Counted from the first letter of the stretch, positions 34,308-43,859 are shown. The stretch is DNA of 64,000 bases from Candidatus Desulfosporosinus nitrosoreducens (GCF_030954495.1 NZ_JAVHUW010000054.1:1-64000); one strand, 5' to 3'. The notes: generated by a model from the sequence alone, not told the origin. Program-made: numbers and translations.

Positions 34308-34572
34308 TAGGGTACAGAGAATTATTTTTTGTCATGATTCGGCAAGCTATGGACCTCAAGTGGGGAGTTTTTTCCGGTGACCGTAAATATTTCTTCAAGG
34401 TCTGTTTAAAGATGAAGTACGCATTTTGAACTAATTGACTTCATAGACATTCGGCGTGTTTTTATTTTTAGTACAGTATGAATGGAGTTTTCTGCACTGA
34501 AAACCCCATTTTTTCATTTGCCGACATGTCACTAAGTAAATGAAAGTAAAATGTATTTTGGGAGGCAGAACG

Positions 34573-36297
34573 TTGAAATTTTTTAATAATATCAAATGGA
34601 GCGTGAAACTGACTCTAGGCTTTGCGATTCTTGTCTGTTTAGTGGGGTTAGTTGGGTACATAGGAGTCAGGGACCTAAGCCTTATCAACAGTGACGGGAC
34701 CAGGATTTATTCGGTCAACCTCATGTCGATCAAAGAACTTAACCAAATACGGGTGAATTTTCTGCAAAACCGTTCCAACTTGATTTTGCTTTCATTTACT
34801 TCAGACAAAATGAAGGGACAGGCCCTTAAGCAACAAATAGCAAATAATTCGGACCTTAACAATAAAAGCGAACAAGATTACGAAAAGACCTTCGGAAATA
34901 ATCTTAGTTCAGCCGAAGTTCAACTATATAATGATTTTAAAAATAACCAAGCAGATTACCGTAAGCAACGGGAAAGTATGATTGCAAGTTTGGACGCAGG
35001 GAATCTTGCCCAAGCCCAACTTTTCTTGGCTCAAGCTTTGCAGATCAACGACAAGGCCTTGACAGGACTGGATAGTTTAATTTCCTTTAATGAAAAAGCA
35101 GCCAGTCAAAGGAAAACAAGCAATCAAGCCATTTATGAGCGAAACCGCAGTGTGATGCTGGGGCTAATAGGGGTTAGCATTCTGCTGGCTCTAATCATCG
35201 GATTGTCTTTGTCACGGAATCTCACCCGGAGGCTGGGCAAGATTGTTCGCTTGGCTGAAGCCTTAAGCAACGGAGATCTGACCCATCAACTGAATATTTA
35301 TGGAAAAGACGAAATCGAACACTTAGGCATAGCCATTAATAAGGCCATGGGAAATATGAAAGAAATGGTTTTGAGTATTCAAAACAGTTGTCAAACCATG
35401 AATTCCCATTCCGAGGAGCTGTCTGCGAATATGCAGGAACTTTCGGCAACTATGCAGATTATTCGGCAGTCCACGGAACAAATTGCTCAAGATTCCGAAG
35501 AGTTAAGTGCGAGTACCGAAGAGGTTGGAGCTTCAACTCTGGAGATCCAGGAGTTTACGAAAAAATTAACAGTGAGCGCGGATCAAGGCCAAGAAAATGT
35601 GGCGGCGATTAAAGAGAGGGCCGGTATTGTTAAAAATCGGGGAACCCAGGCCGTGTCTGAGGCAGAAGCTATTTATCGCGATAAAGAGGTCAGAGTCAAG
35701 CAAGCCTTAGACGAAGCGAAAATTGTAGAAGAGATTAAGGTCATGGCGGAAACGATTGGGGGAATCGCTGCCCAAACGAACCTACTATCCCTCAATGCGA
35801 GCATTGAGGCGGCTCGCGCAGGTGATGCTGGGCGCGGCTTTGCAGTGGTTGCGGATGAAGTCCGGAAATTAGCCGAGCAGTCGCAGTCAGCCGTCGGGAA
35901 TATTTATAACGTCATTGCCAATGTGCAAAGTGCTTTTAATAACTTAATGCATAATACCCGGGAATTGTTGGATTTCATTGAGACAAAAGTAAGACCTGAT
36001 TATGAGGCCTATGCCCAGATAGGAACTCAATATGAAAGCGATTCCCACTTTGTGGAGGAGATGTCCCGGGAAACCGCCTCCTCGGCTCGTTCGATGAACC
36101 AGGTAATCAACCAAATCAGCTTTGCCATTCAAAATGTAACCACAACTGCCCAGGAGTCAGCATCAAGTTCGGAGGAAATTTCCACCAGCATTGCGCAGAC
36201 AACAGTCGCTGTCGAACAAGTGAATTCTTCTGCCCAGGCACAGGCCGAGCTAGCCGGAAAGTTGAGTGAGCTAATCGGAAGGTTCAGGGTGGTATGA
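34573..36297 (+). CDS. Methyl-accepting chemotaxis protein, 4HB sensor
   Basis: A 574-residue transmembrane chemoreceptor. TM1 lies at about residues 10-31 and TM2 at about 190-212, enclosing a 160-residue all-helical extracytoplasmic domain of the four-helix-bundle (4HB_MCP) type. A HAMP domain follows ([20 protein letters not shown]), then the methylated helices and the conserved tip [40 protein letters not shown] start at 34573, with GGGAGG 7 nt upstream; the ATG at 34540 has no ribosome-binding site. Single gene with its own terminator. Ligand unknown. Confidence 0.92.
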   Translation: MKFFNNIKWSVKLTLGFAILVCLVGLVGYIGVRDLSLINSDGTRIYSVNLMSIKELNQIRVNFLQNRSNLILLSFTSDKMKGQALKQQIANNSDLNNKSEQDYEKTFGNNLSSAEVQLYNDFKNNQADYRKQRESMIASLDAGNLAQAQLFLAQALQINDKALTGLDSLISFNEKAASQRKTSNQAIYERNRSVMLGLIGVSILLALIIGLSLSRNLTRRLGKIVRLAEALSNGDLTHQLNIYGKDEIEHLGIAINKAMGNMKEMVLSIQNSCQTMNSHSEELSANMQELSATMQIIRQSTEQIAQDSEELSASTEEVGASTLEIQEFTKKLTVSADQGQENVAAIKERAGIVKNRGTQAVSEAEAIYRDKEVRVKQALDEAKIVEEIKVMAETIGGIAAQTNLLSLNASIEAARAGDAGRGFAVVADEVRKLAEQSQSAVGNIYNVIANVQSAFNNLMHNTRELLDFIETKVRPDYEAYAQIGTQYESDSHFVEEMSRETASSARSMNQVINQISFAIQNVTTTAQESASSSEEISTSIAQTTVAVEQVNSSAQAQAELAGKLSELIGRFRVV

Positions 36298-36446
36298 CGT
36301 TTCCTTTGTCAGAGGATGGTATTACGCCGAAAAGGAAGGCAGGTTATGGACTATGGCACTTTAAGCTCTAATTCAAACGAACTGCTGGTTTCACTGGTAG
36401 CTTTAACAAGTTTCGGAATGTATCATCGAGTTCGGTTATAGGCCTA

Positions 36447-36480
36447 AAAAATCCTGCCTCCCTAATGGAGACAGGATTTT
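36447..36480 (+). terminator. Terminator after the 4HB chemoreceptor gene
   Basis: AATCCTG-CCTCC pairs with GGAG-CAGGATT (one bulge), ending in TTTT. The rest of 36298-36607 holds nothing I can name. Confidence 0.75.
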
Positions 36481-36607
36481 CAAATCGCTCTCAAAGCCTC
36501 GCACACGCGTTTTCCTCACGTTGAGAGAGAATAAGGTTGAAGCAACCGTTTAGTTCCAAAGATATTATGGTTGGCGGTGGAAAGAGAGTTTTGATTTAGG
36601 TATAAGC

Positions 36608-37915
36608 CTATTCGACCCAAATTATTGCTCCGGCGCCTTGAGTTAAGCCGCCGCAGATAGCACAAGCCGCATAGCCGCCGCCGTTTGCTTGGAGATTATA
36701 AGCGGCAGTCATCATGATGCGGGCGCCGCTGGCCGTGTTGGGATGTCCGACGGCAATCGCACCCCCGTTAGGGTTGAGCTTTTCCTTGAGCTCTTGATAG
36801 CGGGCATTGTCATTATCCAAGAGCGGTTGAACTGTGGCTTCTTTGACCATCGCCCCGTAGTCGCCCTTGAGGAATCGTTCGTTGGATAAGAGCTTAAGGG
36901 AAACCAGGGGGACGCAGGCGAAGGCCTCATTGATTTCAATCACTTTAATGTCATCCATGGTCATTTTAGCGTCAGCAAGGCATTTCTTAATGGCGAAAGC
37001 TGGGGACACAGGCATAATTCTTGGCTGCAAGGCGATGGCGGAAATTGCAACCAGAGTATAGAGAACAGGCAAACCTAATTGCTCGGCCTTTTCCCGGGTT
37101 GTGATGATTTGAGCAGTGGCCCCGTCGTTCATTCCCGGGGAATTGCCTGCGGTACAGGTCGGATTGTCAAAAATCGGTTTTAGCTTGGCAAGTTTAGCCA
37201 TACTGATATCGGGGCGGAACTGCTCATCAATCGTTAGGACTTTGGTCGAAATGATAGTTCCTTTTTTATCCTTTTGGCTTATTTCCAGGGGCTGCATCTC
37301 ATGCTTGAAAAATCCGCGTTCCCAGGCTTTACCGTATTTAATATGGCTGCTCAGAGCCAACTCATCCTGTTCTTGGCGTGATACGCCATACTCAAGGGCT
37401 ACATTGCCGGAATCCACAGCCACGGGGGCATAGTCCTTATAGCCCAGGGGGATAAGCGGGTCTTCGACCATAAAAGAGGAATGCTTCTTTCCCTCCCAAC
37501 GAATGTCGCGGAGTAAAAAGGGAACAGTGCTGAAACTCGTTGACCCTCCGGTCATGACGATTTCCGCTTCCCCCAGTTTGATGCTGCGCGCCCCATATTT
37601 AACCGTGCTTAAGGCAGAGGTGCAGGCTTGGTCGAAAGCGAGGGAAGGGGTTTCGGGAGAAATTCCGGCTTTCAGCATAGTTTGACGTGCCACAACGGGT
37701 GTGAAGGGGTCCTTTGTGTTGCTGGTATCGCCGTTGCCCCACCACACCTCGTCAATTAAGGCTGGATCAAGGTTGATCTTTGCCAGCGCGTTTCTCATGG
37801 CAATGGCTCCGAGATCATAAATGTCCACATCTTTCATGGAGCCGCCGAATTTGCCAAAAGGGGTTCTGACTGCACTTACACAGACGATATCATTGTTACT
37901 TTTGGAAAAACCCAT
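36608..37915 (-). CDS. Thiolase (acetyl-CoA acetyltransferase family)
   Basis: A 435-residue thiolase. The nucleophilic Cys is in AFDQACTSALSTV near residue 88, the NEAFACVPL loop near 335, the catalytic His in GGAIAVGHPNTASGAR near 390, and the second Cys in AICGGLTQGAG near 425. It performs CoA-dependent cleavage of a 3-ketoacyl-CoA, or the reverse condensation. The sequence is about 40 residues longer than the thiolase at 40909 and clearly different from it, so the two probably act on different chain lengths. GAGGTGA lies about 8 nt before the ATG. It follows the CoA-transferase gene by 37 nt. Confidence 0.92.
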   Translation of the reverse strand: MGFSKSNNDIVCVSAVRTPFGKFGGSMKDVDIYDLGAIAMRNALAKINLDPALIDEVWWGNGDTSNTKDPFTPVVARQTMLKAGISPETPSLAFDQACTSALSTVKYGARSIKLGEAEIVMTGGSTSFSTVPFLLRDIRWEGKKHSSFMVEDPLIPLGYKDYAPVAVDSGNVALEYGVSRQEQDELALSSHIKYGKAWERGFFKHEMQPLEISQKDKKGTIISTKVLTIDEQFRPDISMAKLAKLKPIFDNPTCTAGNSPGMNDGATAQIITTREKAEQLGLPVLYTLVAISAIALQPRIMPVSPAFAIKKCLADAKMTMDDIKVIEINEAFACVPLVSLKLLSNERFLKGDYGAMVKEATVQPLLDNDNARYQELKEKLNPNGGAIAVGHPNTASGARIMMTAAYNLQANGGGYAACAICGGLTQGAGAIIWVE

Positions 37916-37952
37916 GACATTTCACCTCATTATAAAATTTAATTTTATAGAT

Positions 37953-39257
37953 TTATAAAACCCGGCCATACAGTTCACGGTATTGGCGCTTTAGTTCAGT
38001 TCTGAATTCCGGATGGGCAATGCTGATCAGAGCCGCGGCCCTTTCTTTTTCCGATTTGCAGAACAAATTGACAGCTCCGTATTCGGTCACAACCCAGTGA
38101 ACATCATTGCGGGTCGTGGTTACGGGGGTTCCCGCTTTTAATTGACAGGAAATTCTGGAGATAGTTCCCTTTTTGGCGGTAGACTGTAACACAATAATCG
38201 GCCGCCCGTTCTTGGCCGCCGCCGCGCCGCGGATAAAGTCTAATTGTCCGCCGATGCCGCTGTATTGCCTGGTCCCAAGGGCTTCGGCACATACTTGGCC
38301 GCTTAAATCAATTTCCAAGGCCGAATTGATGGCAACCATATTGTCATTTTGAGCGATGACACAGGGGTTGTTGACGTAATCAACCGGATGGAACTGGAAC
38401 CTGGGATTCCTATTGATATATTCGTAAACCTTCCTGGTTCCTTCGGCAAAGGTGACGACGATTTTTCCCGGATTTAAGGTCTTTTTAAAGCCATTGACAA
38501 TCCCGGCCTCTATCAGATCAATGAGACCATCGGAAAACATTTCCGTGTGAATCCCCAGGTCATTTTTATCCTTGAGGTAATGAAGTATGGCGTCCGGAAT
38601 AGTTCCGGCGCCCATTTGCAGTGTGTCGCCATCTTTAATAAGTCCGGCTACATTTCGCCCTATGGCCTGAGTAACTTCATCCATGGCTGCAAAACGAGTG
38701 AGTTCCAGAATAGGTCCGTCGTTTTCTACGATGTAATCGAGATCGCTGACATGAACAAAGGTGTCTCCGTAGGTGCGCGGAACATTAGGGTTGACTTCGG
38801 CAATAACTGTTTTGGCGCACTTAACCAGTTCTTTGGAGTGATCGACTGACATTCCCAGACTGCAATAACCATGTTCATCAGGCGGGCTGACCATCGTAAG
38901 GAAGACATCAGACCCTAAGTAACCTTCGCGAAAAGCCCGGGGAAATTCGTGAAACATCAGCGGGAAAAAGGTTCCCCGGTTTTCCCAGATTGATTGGCGG
39001 GTATTCGCCCCCACAAACATGGATTTTAAAATAAAATGGCCCGCCATTTCGGGTTTGCAGTAAGGCGAACTGCCAAGGGCAACCCCTTGGATAAGGGTGA
39101 CATTTTCCAGTTCCGCGTAACGGCCGGCCAGGGCGTTGACCAGCAGCTCCGATTCGCTGGCCGCATGACCGGGAATGACAAAATCCCCTGATTTGACGAC
39201 GTTTACTGCTTCTCCGGCAGTGGTTAAGCGGCTCTTATACATTTCTCTCCAATCCAT
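37953..39257 (-). CDS. CoA-transferase, 4-hydroxybutyrate/acetyl-CoA hydrolase family
   Basis: A 434-residue single-chain CoA-transferase of the acetyl-CoA hydrolase/4-hydroxybutyrate CoA-transferase family. The catalytic Glu lies in GIHTEMFSDGL near residue 240, with the conserved QMGAGTIPDAI before it and YSGIGGQLDFIRGAA, TRNDVHWVVTEYG after it. It moves CoA from acetyl-CoA or a similar donor to a carboxylic acid, so it could activate the acid brought in by the ABC transporter of this cluster. AGGAGC lies about 9 nt before the ATG. A sigma-54 promoter and activator box lie in the 302-nt gap upstream. Confidence 0.92.
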   Translation of the reverse strand: MDWREMYKSRLTTAGEAVNVVKSGDFVIPGHAASESELLVNALAGRYAELENVTLIQGVALGSSPYCKPEMAGHFILKSMFVGANTRQSIWENRGTFFPLMFHEFPRAFREGYLGSDVFLTMVSPPDEHGYCSLGMSVDHSKELVKCAKTVIAEVNPNVPRTYGDTFVHVSDLDYIVENDGPILELTRFAAMDEVTQAIGRNVAGLIKDGDTLQMGAGTIPDAILHYLKDKNDLGIHTEMFSDGLIDLIEAGIVNGFKKTLNPGKIVVTFAEGTRKVYEYINRNPRFQFHPVDYVNNPCVIAQNDNMVAINSALEIDLSGQVCAEALGTRQYSGIGGQLDFIRGAAAAKNGRPIIVLQSTAKKGTISRISCQLKAGTPVTTTRNDVHWVVTEYGAVNLFCKSEKERAAALISIAHPEFRTELKRQYRELYGRVL

Positions 39258-39306
39258 AGAGAAGGTGCTCCTTTCAAGATATAGAATTTGAATTGACCCA
39301 GGCTAT

Positions 39307-39322
39307 TGCAAAATCAATGCCA
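39307..39322 (-). promoter_or_regulatory. Sigma-54 promoter of the CoA-transferase-thiolase operon
   Basis: On the minus strand TGGCATTGATTTTGCA has GG and GC separated by exactly 10 nt and a TTTTGCA -12 element. It ends 50 nt before the start codon. Confidence 0.82.
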
Positions 39323-39400
39323 AATACATTTGATGACAATAAATCAGAACTAAACTTAAAATTAATGCCAAAGCAAGTAGTCTTAATAATGGTATATATG

Positions 39401-39438
39401 GTAAATCTGCGACAGTTTCTGTTGCAAATTCACTATAG
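39401..39438 (-). promoter_or_regulatory. Activator box upstream of the CoA-transferase promoter
   Basis: TTGCAAATTCACTATAG (39422-39438) differs in one base from a stretch of the palindrome at 43815-43859. A degenerate complementary half-site, GTAAATCTGCGAC, lies at 39401-39413. The pair is about 80-115 nt upstream of the -24 element, the usual distance for an enhancer-binding protein. The 39258-39559 gap holds no other supportable feature. Confidence 0.7.
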
Positions 39439-39559
39439 GCAGGCCATGTGCGGCAATTAAACTGGGCTGTTTGTAAGTACAAATGCTTCGAGGGATTTAC
39501 GTGCTTTTTTTGAAAAAGCATAAAGGAGAGACCTCTCGTGCCGCTCAATTGAGGGCCGC

Positions 39560-40309
39560 CTAGCTGCAAAGGAAACCGCCGTCGACGAAAAGCGTCTGAC
39601 CGGTTACATAATCTGAGGCTTGGGAACTGAGAAAAATAAGGGCACCTGCCAATTCTTCAGGCTCAGCCATTCTCCCCAAAGGAATACGCTGGAGAATAGC
39701 TTCGGCATCCTTTAAGGAGTCATTCATTCTGCCTTTAAAGTACCCGGGACCTATGGCATTGACGTTAATATTGTAAGGAGCCCATTCCAGAGCGAGAACT
39801 TTGGTGAACTGGATAACCGCCGCTTTAGAAGAAGAGTAAGGGCCTCTGGTCGGCAGGGCCTGAGATCCGATAACTGAGGTAATATTAATGACTTTGCCTT
39901 GCCTATTTTTAAGCAGAGTAGGTCCGACGGCCCGCGAACAAAGAAAAATTCCTTTGAGGTTTACGCGCATAACCTCATCCCATTGCTCTTCAGTCATGTT
40001 GACACATAATTCCCGGTGGTTAATCCCGGCGTTGTTGATGAGAATATCAATGGTGCCATATTCCTCCAGAGTTTGCCGTACCATGTTTGCAACGCTTTGC
40101 TCCTGACCGACGTCGACCTGTAGGGAGATACTTGAGCCACCTTTTTGCAGGATGGAGTCGCGTACCTCGCTGGCCTTCTTCAGAGTTCTGCTGGCACAGA
40201 CGACGGATGCTCCCGCGGCGGCTAGAATTTGAGCCATGACCGAGCCTAAACCCTGTCCTGCTCCTGTGACCAGAGCAACCTTTCCGCTTAAGTTAAAGAT
40301 GTCCTGCAT
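39560..40309 (-). CDS. Short-chain dehydrogenase/reductase (FabG-like)
   Basis: A 249-residue classical SDR. The cofactor loop is TGAGQGLGSV (residues 16-25), NNAG at about 91, the catalytic Ser in NITSVIGS and the YSSSK pair near 160, and the C-terminal VTGQTLFVDGGF. Likely an NAD(P)-dependent 3-hydroxyacyl-CoA or polyol dehydrogenase. In this setting, next to an (R)-specific MaoC hydratase, oxidation of (R)-3-hydroxyacyl-CoA is the most economical guess. AAAGGA lies about 6 nt before the ATG. It is 19 nt downstream of the MaoC gene and surely co-transcribed. Confidence 0.92.
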   Translation of the reverse strand: MQDIFNLSGKVALVTGAGQGLGSVMAQILAAAGASVVCASRTLKKASEVRDSILQKGGSSISLQVDVGQEQSVANMVRQTLEEYGTIDILINNAGINHRELCVNMTEEQWDEVMRVNLKGIFLCSRAVGPTLLKNRQGKVINITSVIGSQALPTRGPYSSSKAAVIQFTKVLALEWAPYNINVNAIGPGYFKGRMNDSLKDAEAILQRIPLGRMAEPEELAGALIFLSSQASDYVTGQTLFVDGGFLCS

Positions 40310-40328
40310 TTTAATTTCCTTTCCTCAA

Positions 40329-40757
40329 TTATTTTTCAGGCTGCGGAATATAGAGCAGGGCTTCGCCGTCCAAAACGACTTCATCCTTCTGATTCAGACA
40401 ACGGGTGTGGAGCTTGAGCATCCGTTTTTTTTCAAGCTTTTCAATGATCGTCGATTCCGCCGAGACCGTATCATTGACATAAACAGGTTGCGTGAAACGA
40501 ACACTTTGCGAAGCATAAATACTGCCCAGGATCTTGCCCAAAGTAGCCGACACAAATCCCAAGACATAAATGCCAGGCACAATAATGTCTTTGAATTGAG
40601 TCTTTTTGCTGTATTCACGATCGAGATGAATCGGGTTCATATCCCCTGTAAGTCCGCACCACATGACAATGTCAGCAGAGGTAATGGTTTTGGCATAATT
40701 AGTGGAATCACCAACTTTAAGATCCTCCCATGTTTTTACAGCCGTTTTATAATCCAT
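40329..40757 (-). CDS. MaoC-like (R)-specific enoyl-CoA hydratase
   Basis: A 142-residue hot-dog-fold hydratase. The catalytic motif of the R-hydratase family is recognisable as GDMNPIHLDREYS near residue 42, with VPGIYVLGFVSATLGKILG supplying the hydrophobic helix. It should hydrate a short trans-2-enoyl-CoA to the (R)-3-hydroxyacyl-CoA, or the reverse. The frame is open from a GTG at 40772, but GAGG lies 9 nt before the ATG at 40757. First gene of the leftward operon, 38 nt from a sigma-54 promoter. Confidence 0.88.
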   Translation of the reverse strand: MDYKTAVKTWEDLKVGDSTNYAKTITSADIVMWCGLTGDMNPIHLDREYSKKTQFKDIIVPGIYVLGFVSATLGKILGSIYASQSVRFTQPVYVNDTVSAESTIIEKLEKKRMLKLHTRCLNQKDEVVLDGEALLYIPQPEK

Positions 40758-40795
40758 CACTGTTCGCCTCACAAAATTTTTTAAAGATAGGACAT

Positions 40796-40811
40796 TGCAA
40801 ATTCCGTACCA
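40796..40811 (-). promoter_or_regulatory. Sigma-54 promoter of the MaoC-SDR operon
   Basis: On the minus strand TGGTACGGAATTTGCA matches TGGyACG-N4-TTGCA, with GG and GC separated by 10 nt. The reverse strand of its -12 half (ATTGCAAATT) also equals the core of the activator box. Confidence 0.82.
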
Positions 40812-40851
40812 GAACCCTGCTTACCGCTTACCTGAGAACCTCCTTAAAAAT

Positions 40852-40867
40852 TGGCATCCTTCTTGCA
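40852..40867 (+). promoter_or_regulatory. Sigma-54 promoter of the rightward thiolase gene
   Basis: TGGCATCCTTCTTGCA has GG-N10-GC spacing and a TTGCA -12 element. Together with 40796-40811 it makes a divergent pair of sigma-54 promoters only 40 nt apart. Confidence 0.82.
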
Positions 40868-40908
40868 AGAATATCGAAAATAAAAATTAAATGGGAAGGG
40901 GAATTTTT

Positions 40909-42096
40909 TTGCAATTAAGGGAAGCCGTTATTGTTGCCCCAGTGAGAACACCCGTTGGTAAATGCGGCGGAGTCCTTGCGGAAGTGCCGGCTTACAAGTT
41001 GGGAGCAGCTGTTATTAAAGCGACGATAGCAAGAGCGGGGATTGATCCTCTGGAAATTGACGATGTCATTATGGGAAATTTGTTTTCCTTTGACGTAGCC
41101 AATATGGCCCGTATGTGTGTATTGGAGGCAGGGTTACCGCTGGAAGTGCCGGGCTTAACTGTCGACCGGCAGTGCTCTTCGGCGCTAAATGCCATTATCC
41201 TGGCCGCTGCCCTCGTGATGAGCGGTTTGGGCAATGTTTATATAGCCGGGGGTACTGAAAGTGATTCGCGAAGACCTTATGTCCTGGAACGGGCGGATAA
41301 GGCTTATAAAGTGCAGACAGCGCCGAAATTTTTTGGCATTCAGGTTTCGCCGCCCCAAATCGGCAATCCGCCGATGGGAATAACGGCTGAAAATGTGGCT
41401 GATCTCTACGGAATTACCCGCAAGGAAATGGATGAATTTGCCTATCAAAGCCACAGGAAAGCTCTGGCAGCGGTGGCGAGGGGAGCCTTTGAGGAACAGA
41501 TCGTACCGGTCGTGATTCCTCAGCGCAAAGGTGATCCTCTAGTTGTTTCCCGCGATGAGTGCCCGCGGCCGGATATTAGTATCGAGGTATTGTCAAAGTT
41601 AAAACCGGCTTTTAAAGAGGGCGGGACGGTTACGGCGGGTAATAGCTCTCCCATGAACGATGGAGCCTCCGCCTGTATCGTTATGTCGAGAGAAAGGGCT
41701 GAAGAGCTGGGACTTGATTGGCTGCTGAAGTTCAAAGCCTATGCCGTGACGGCATTAGACCCTAATTACATGGGCCTGGGCCCTATTCATTCAACCCGCA
41801 AACTTTTAAGACAAACAGGTACGACAGTCAAAGATTTTGATACCTTAGAATTAAATGAGGCCTTTGCAGCCCAAGCGATAGCCTGTATTCGGGATTTAGG
41901 CTTTGAGAAGGAAAAAGTCAATCTCAATGGCGGTGCTATTGCTTTGGGACATCCGCTGGCAGCTACAGGCGGAATTTTAACGGCTAAACTTGCTTACCTT
42001 ATGCGCGAGCAAGAGCTTAAAAACGGCTTGGTCTCCTTTTGTTGCGGCGGAGGACAGGGCGTCACGGCCTGGTTTGAGTCGAGGTCAAGATCTTAA
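40909..42096 (+). CDS. Thiolase (acetyl-CoA acetyltransferase)
   Basis: A 395-residue thiolase of standard length. The nucleophile is the Cys in TVDRQCSSALNAI near residue 86, NEAFAAQAIA near 325, the His in GGAIALGHPLAATG near 350, and the second Cys in SFCCGGGQG near 380. It probably cleaves acetoacetyl-CoA or a related 3-ketoacyl-CoA. The ATG at 40891 lies only about 13 nt from the expected transcription start and has no ribosome-binding site; GGGAAGGGGA lies 7 nt before the TTG at 40909, which is preferred. Transcribed alone from a sigma-54 promoter and closed by a terminator. Confidence 0.93.
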   Translation: MQLREAVIVAPVRTPVGKCGGVLAEVPAYKLGAAVIKATIARAGIDPLEIDDVIMGNLFSFDVANMARMCVLEAGLPLEVPGLTVDRQCSSALNAIILAAALVMSGLGNVYIAGGTESDSRRPYVLERADKAYKVQTAPKFFGIQVSPPQIGNPPMGITAENVADLYGITRKEMDEFAYQSHRKALAAVARGAFEEQIVPVVIPQRKGDPLVVSRDECPRPDISIEVLSKLKPAFKEGGTVTAGNSSPMNDGASACIVMSRERAEELGLDWLLKFKAYAVTALDPNYMGLGPIHSTRKLLRQTGTTVKDFDTLELNEAFAAQAIACIRDLGFEKEKVNLNGGAIALGHPLAATGGILTAKLAYLMREQELKNGLVSFCCGGGQGVTAWFESRSRS

Positions 42097-42120
42097 AATA
42101 AGTCTTAAGTAAAGATAAAA

Positions 42121-42180
42121 ACAAAGCCGGTTAGAGCTATACAAACGAATTTTTGTAAGTCGACCGGCTTTGTTATTTTT
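42121..42180 (+). terminator. Terminator after the rightward thiolase
   Basis: ACAAAGCCGGT pairs with ACCGGCTTTGT across a long loop that itself can pair (TACAAA/TTTGTA), followed by TATTTTTT. Confidence 0.82.
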
Positions 42181-42236
42181 TAAGTATTGTGGAAGCTTTT
42201 AAAATTAAATATAATTTAGTTAGATTATCTAATTTT

Positions 42237-42265
42237 TTGTCAGTGAATCATTTAACGTTTATTTA
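42237..42265 (+). promoter_or_regulatory. Possible sigma-A promoter of the activator gene
   Basis: TTGTCA (42237-42242), 17-nt spacer, TATTTA (42260-42265), just upstream of the activator gene. This would make the activator independent of sigma-54. The match is moderate. Confidence 0.45.
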
Positions 42266-42291
42266 AATAATTAACAAAAGGGTGGCAATAA

Positions 42292-43743
42292 ATGATTGAG
42301 ACAAAAAGTGCTTTTAAGGGCAACGCCTATTATCTTAAAGAAATCATGGATAATTCGTATGATTCGATTTTTGTTACCGATGCCGTAGGTAATATTTTGA
42401 TGGCCAATCCGACATCTGAACGGCTTTTGAACTTGCCGGCAGCGGAAATGGTCGGCAAAAATATTCGCGAACTTATTGAAAAAGGCTATTGGGATAAATC
42501 AATTGCCTTAGAGGCTATTGAGAAGAGAACAACGGTGACGGGAGTACTTAAAACCCGGGCTGGAGTGCATCTGATGTGCACCAGCCGGCCCTTATTTGAT
42601 GCCGACGGAAATATTACAATGGTTATCAGCAATAGCCGGGCTCAGGATACCCTTGTGAAATTAGCTCAAACCTTGGACAAAGAGCGTGAACTTGTTCAAC
42701 GCTATAAAGATGAAGTTCAATATTTGCGCAATCAGGATTTAAAAAACCGGCATCTGGTTGCCGAGAGTCTGGCCATGAAGAACTTACTGCTTAAAGCTAA
42801 TACGGTCGGACCCACGGACTCCTCCGTTTTATTATATGGCGAATCCGGTACGGGCAAGGAAGTATTGGCAAAGTATGTCCACAGTATCAGTCGCCGCTCT
42901 AAAGAAGCTTTTATCACGGTTAATTGTTCGGCGATTCCGGAGAACCTGATTGAGGCTGAATTATTTGGGTTTGAAAAAGGCTCCTTTACAGGAGCGGACG
43001 CCAAAGGGAAACCGGGTTTATTTGAACTGGCTGATAAGGGGACGATTTTCCTGGATGAGATTGGTGAGATGCCCCTCATACTTCAGGCCAAATTATTGCG
43101 TGTCTTAGAAAACGGCGATGTCAGAAGAATAGGGGGCACAGCCTCCCGCAAGGTTGACTTTCGCTTAGTTTGTGCGACAAATCGTGATTTAAAGGTGATG
43201 GTTGCCAATAAAACCTTTCGGGAAGATCTTTTTTACCGGATTAATGTTGTTCCCCTGCGCTTAACTCCTCTGCGCGAACGGTCCGAGGATATCATGGCTA
43301 TGAGTGACATCTTTTTAGAAGAGTTAAATAGAAAATACGGTTATGAAAAGGTATTTTCCGAAGAAACTCTCAAAGGCTTTCTGAACTATAATTGGCCGGG
43401 CAATGTCCGCGAACTTCGCAATTTGATCGAGCGCTTAGTTATAACAACTGTGGGGCGGGTTATTGATTATCAAGTTGAGGAAATAACTAATTTATCGCGC
43501 AATGTTGTTGCCAACCTAAATCCTAACCAAAATGAATCCTTTTCGATTAGCGTAAGCTCAAAAGCTCCGCTCAAAAAAATTATGGACCAAGTGGAGAAGG
43601 AATATATTAAAAATATTTTACATGAATGTAATAGCTGCGTGAGTGAGGCCGCACGGATACTGGGCATCGACCGTTCGGCTATCTACAGAAAGGTTCATGT
43701 CGTCAATCTGCGGGATCAGGAAGCCAAAAAATATGGATATTAA
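42292..43743 (+). CDS. Sigma-54-dependent transcriptional activator (PAS-AAA-Fis)
   Basis: A 483-residue enhancer-binding protein. Residues about 12-120 form a PAS sensor (NSYDSIFVTDAVGNILMANP), a linker coil follows, then the AAA+ domain with Walker A GESGTGKE (183-190), the sigma-54-contacting loop GSFTGA (230-235, usual form GAFTGA), Walker B FLDEIGEM (253-260) and the arginine-finger region, and a Fis-type helix-turn-helix at the end (CVSEAARILGIDRSAIYRKV). There is no receiver domain, so control is by a PAS ligand rather than phosphorylation. It sits in the centre of a cluster with four sigma-54 promoters and two related boxes, and is their obvious activator. AAAGGG lies 8 nt upstream. 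Confidence 0.95.
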   Translation: MIETKSAFKGNAYYLKEIMDNSYDSIFVTDAVGNILMANPTSERLLNLPAAEMVGKNIRELIEKGYWDKSIALEAIEKRTTVTGVLKTRAGVHLMCTSRPLFDADGNITMVISNSRAQDTLVKLAQTLDKERELVQRYKDEVQYLRNQDLKNRHLVAESLAMKNLLLKANTVGPTDSSVLLYGESGTGKEVLAKYVHSISRRSKEAFITVNCSAIPENLIEAELFGFEKGSFTGADAKGKPGLFELADKGTIFLDEIGEMPLILQAKLLRVLENGDVRRIGGTASRKVDFRLVCATNRDLKVMVANKTFREDLFYRINVVPLRLTPLRERSEDIMAMSDIFLEELNRKYGYEKVFSEETLKGFLNYNWPGNVRELRNLIERLVITTVGRVIDYQVEEITNLSRNVVANLNPNQNESFSISVSSKAPLKKIMDQVEKEYIKNILHECNSCVSEAARILGIDRSAIYRKVHVVNLRDQEAKKYGY

Positions 43744-43783
43744 TCAAAGCCTCTTCAGGAGTTCTGGAGAGGCTTTGATTTTC
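43742..43783 (+). terminator. Terminator of the activator gene
   Basis: A 13-bp perfect stem, AATCAAAGCCTCT with AGAGGCTTTGATT, directly overlapping the stop codon, followed by TTC. Confidence 0.82.
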
Positions 43784-43814
43784 AGGCCTTAACTTTATTG
43801 TTGAAGAAATAAGA

Positions 43815-43859
43815 CATATTGCAAATTTACTATAGTTCATATTGTAAATTTGCAATATG
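43815..43859. promoter_or_regulatory. Activator (UAS) palindrome of the ABC-transporter operon
   Basis: CATATTGCAAATTTAC (43815-43830) and its exact reverse complement at 43844-43859 form a 16-bp perfect dyad with a 13-nt spacer. It ends about 90 nt before the -24 element at 43950, the normal place for an enhancer. The left half plus spacer (TTGCAAATTTACTATAG) recurs at 39422-39438. Confidence 0.82.

Noticed and set aside
39303-39569. 88-codon frame on the minus strand with a hydrophobic end
   Set aside because: No ribosome-binding site, and its 3' part is occupied by the sigma-54 promoter and activator box of the CoA-transferase operon.
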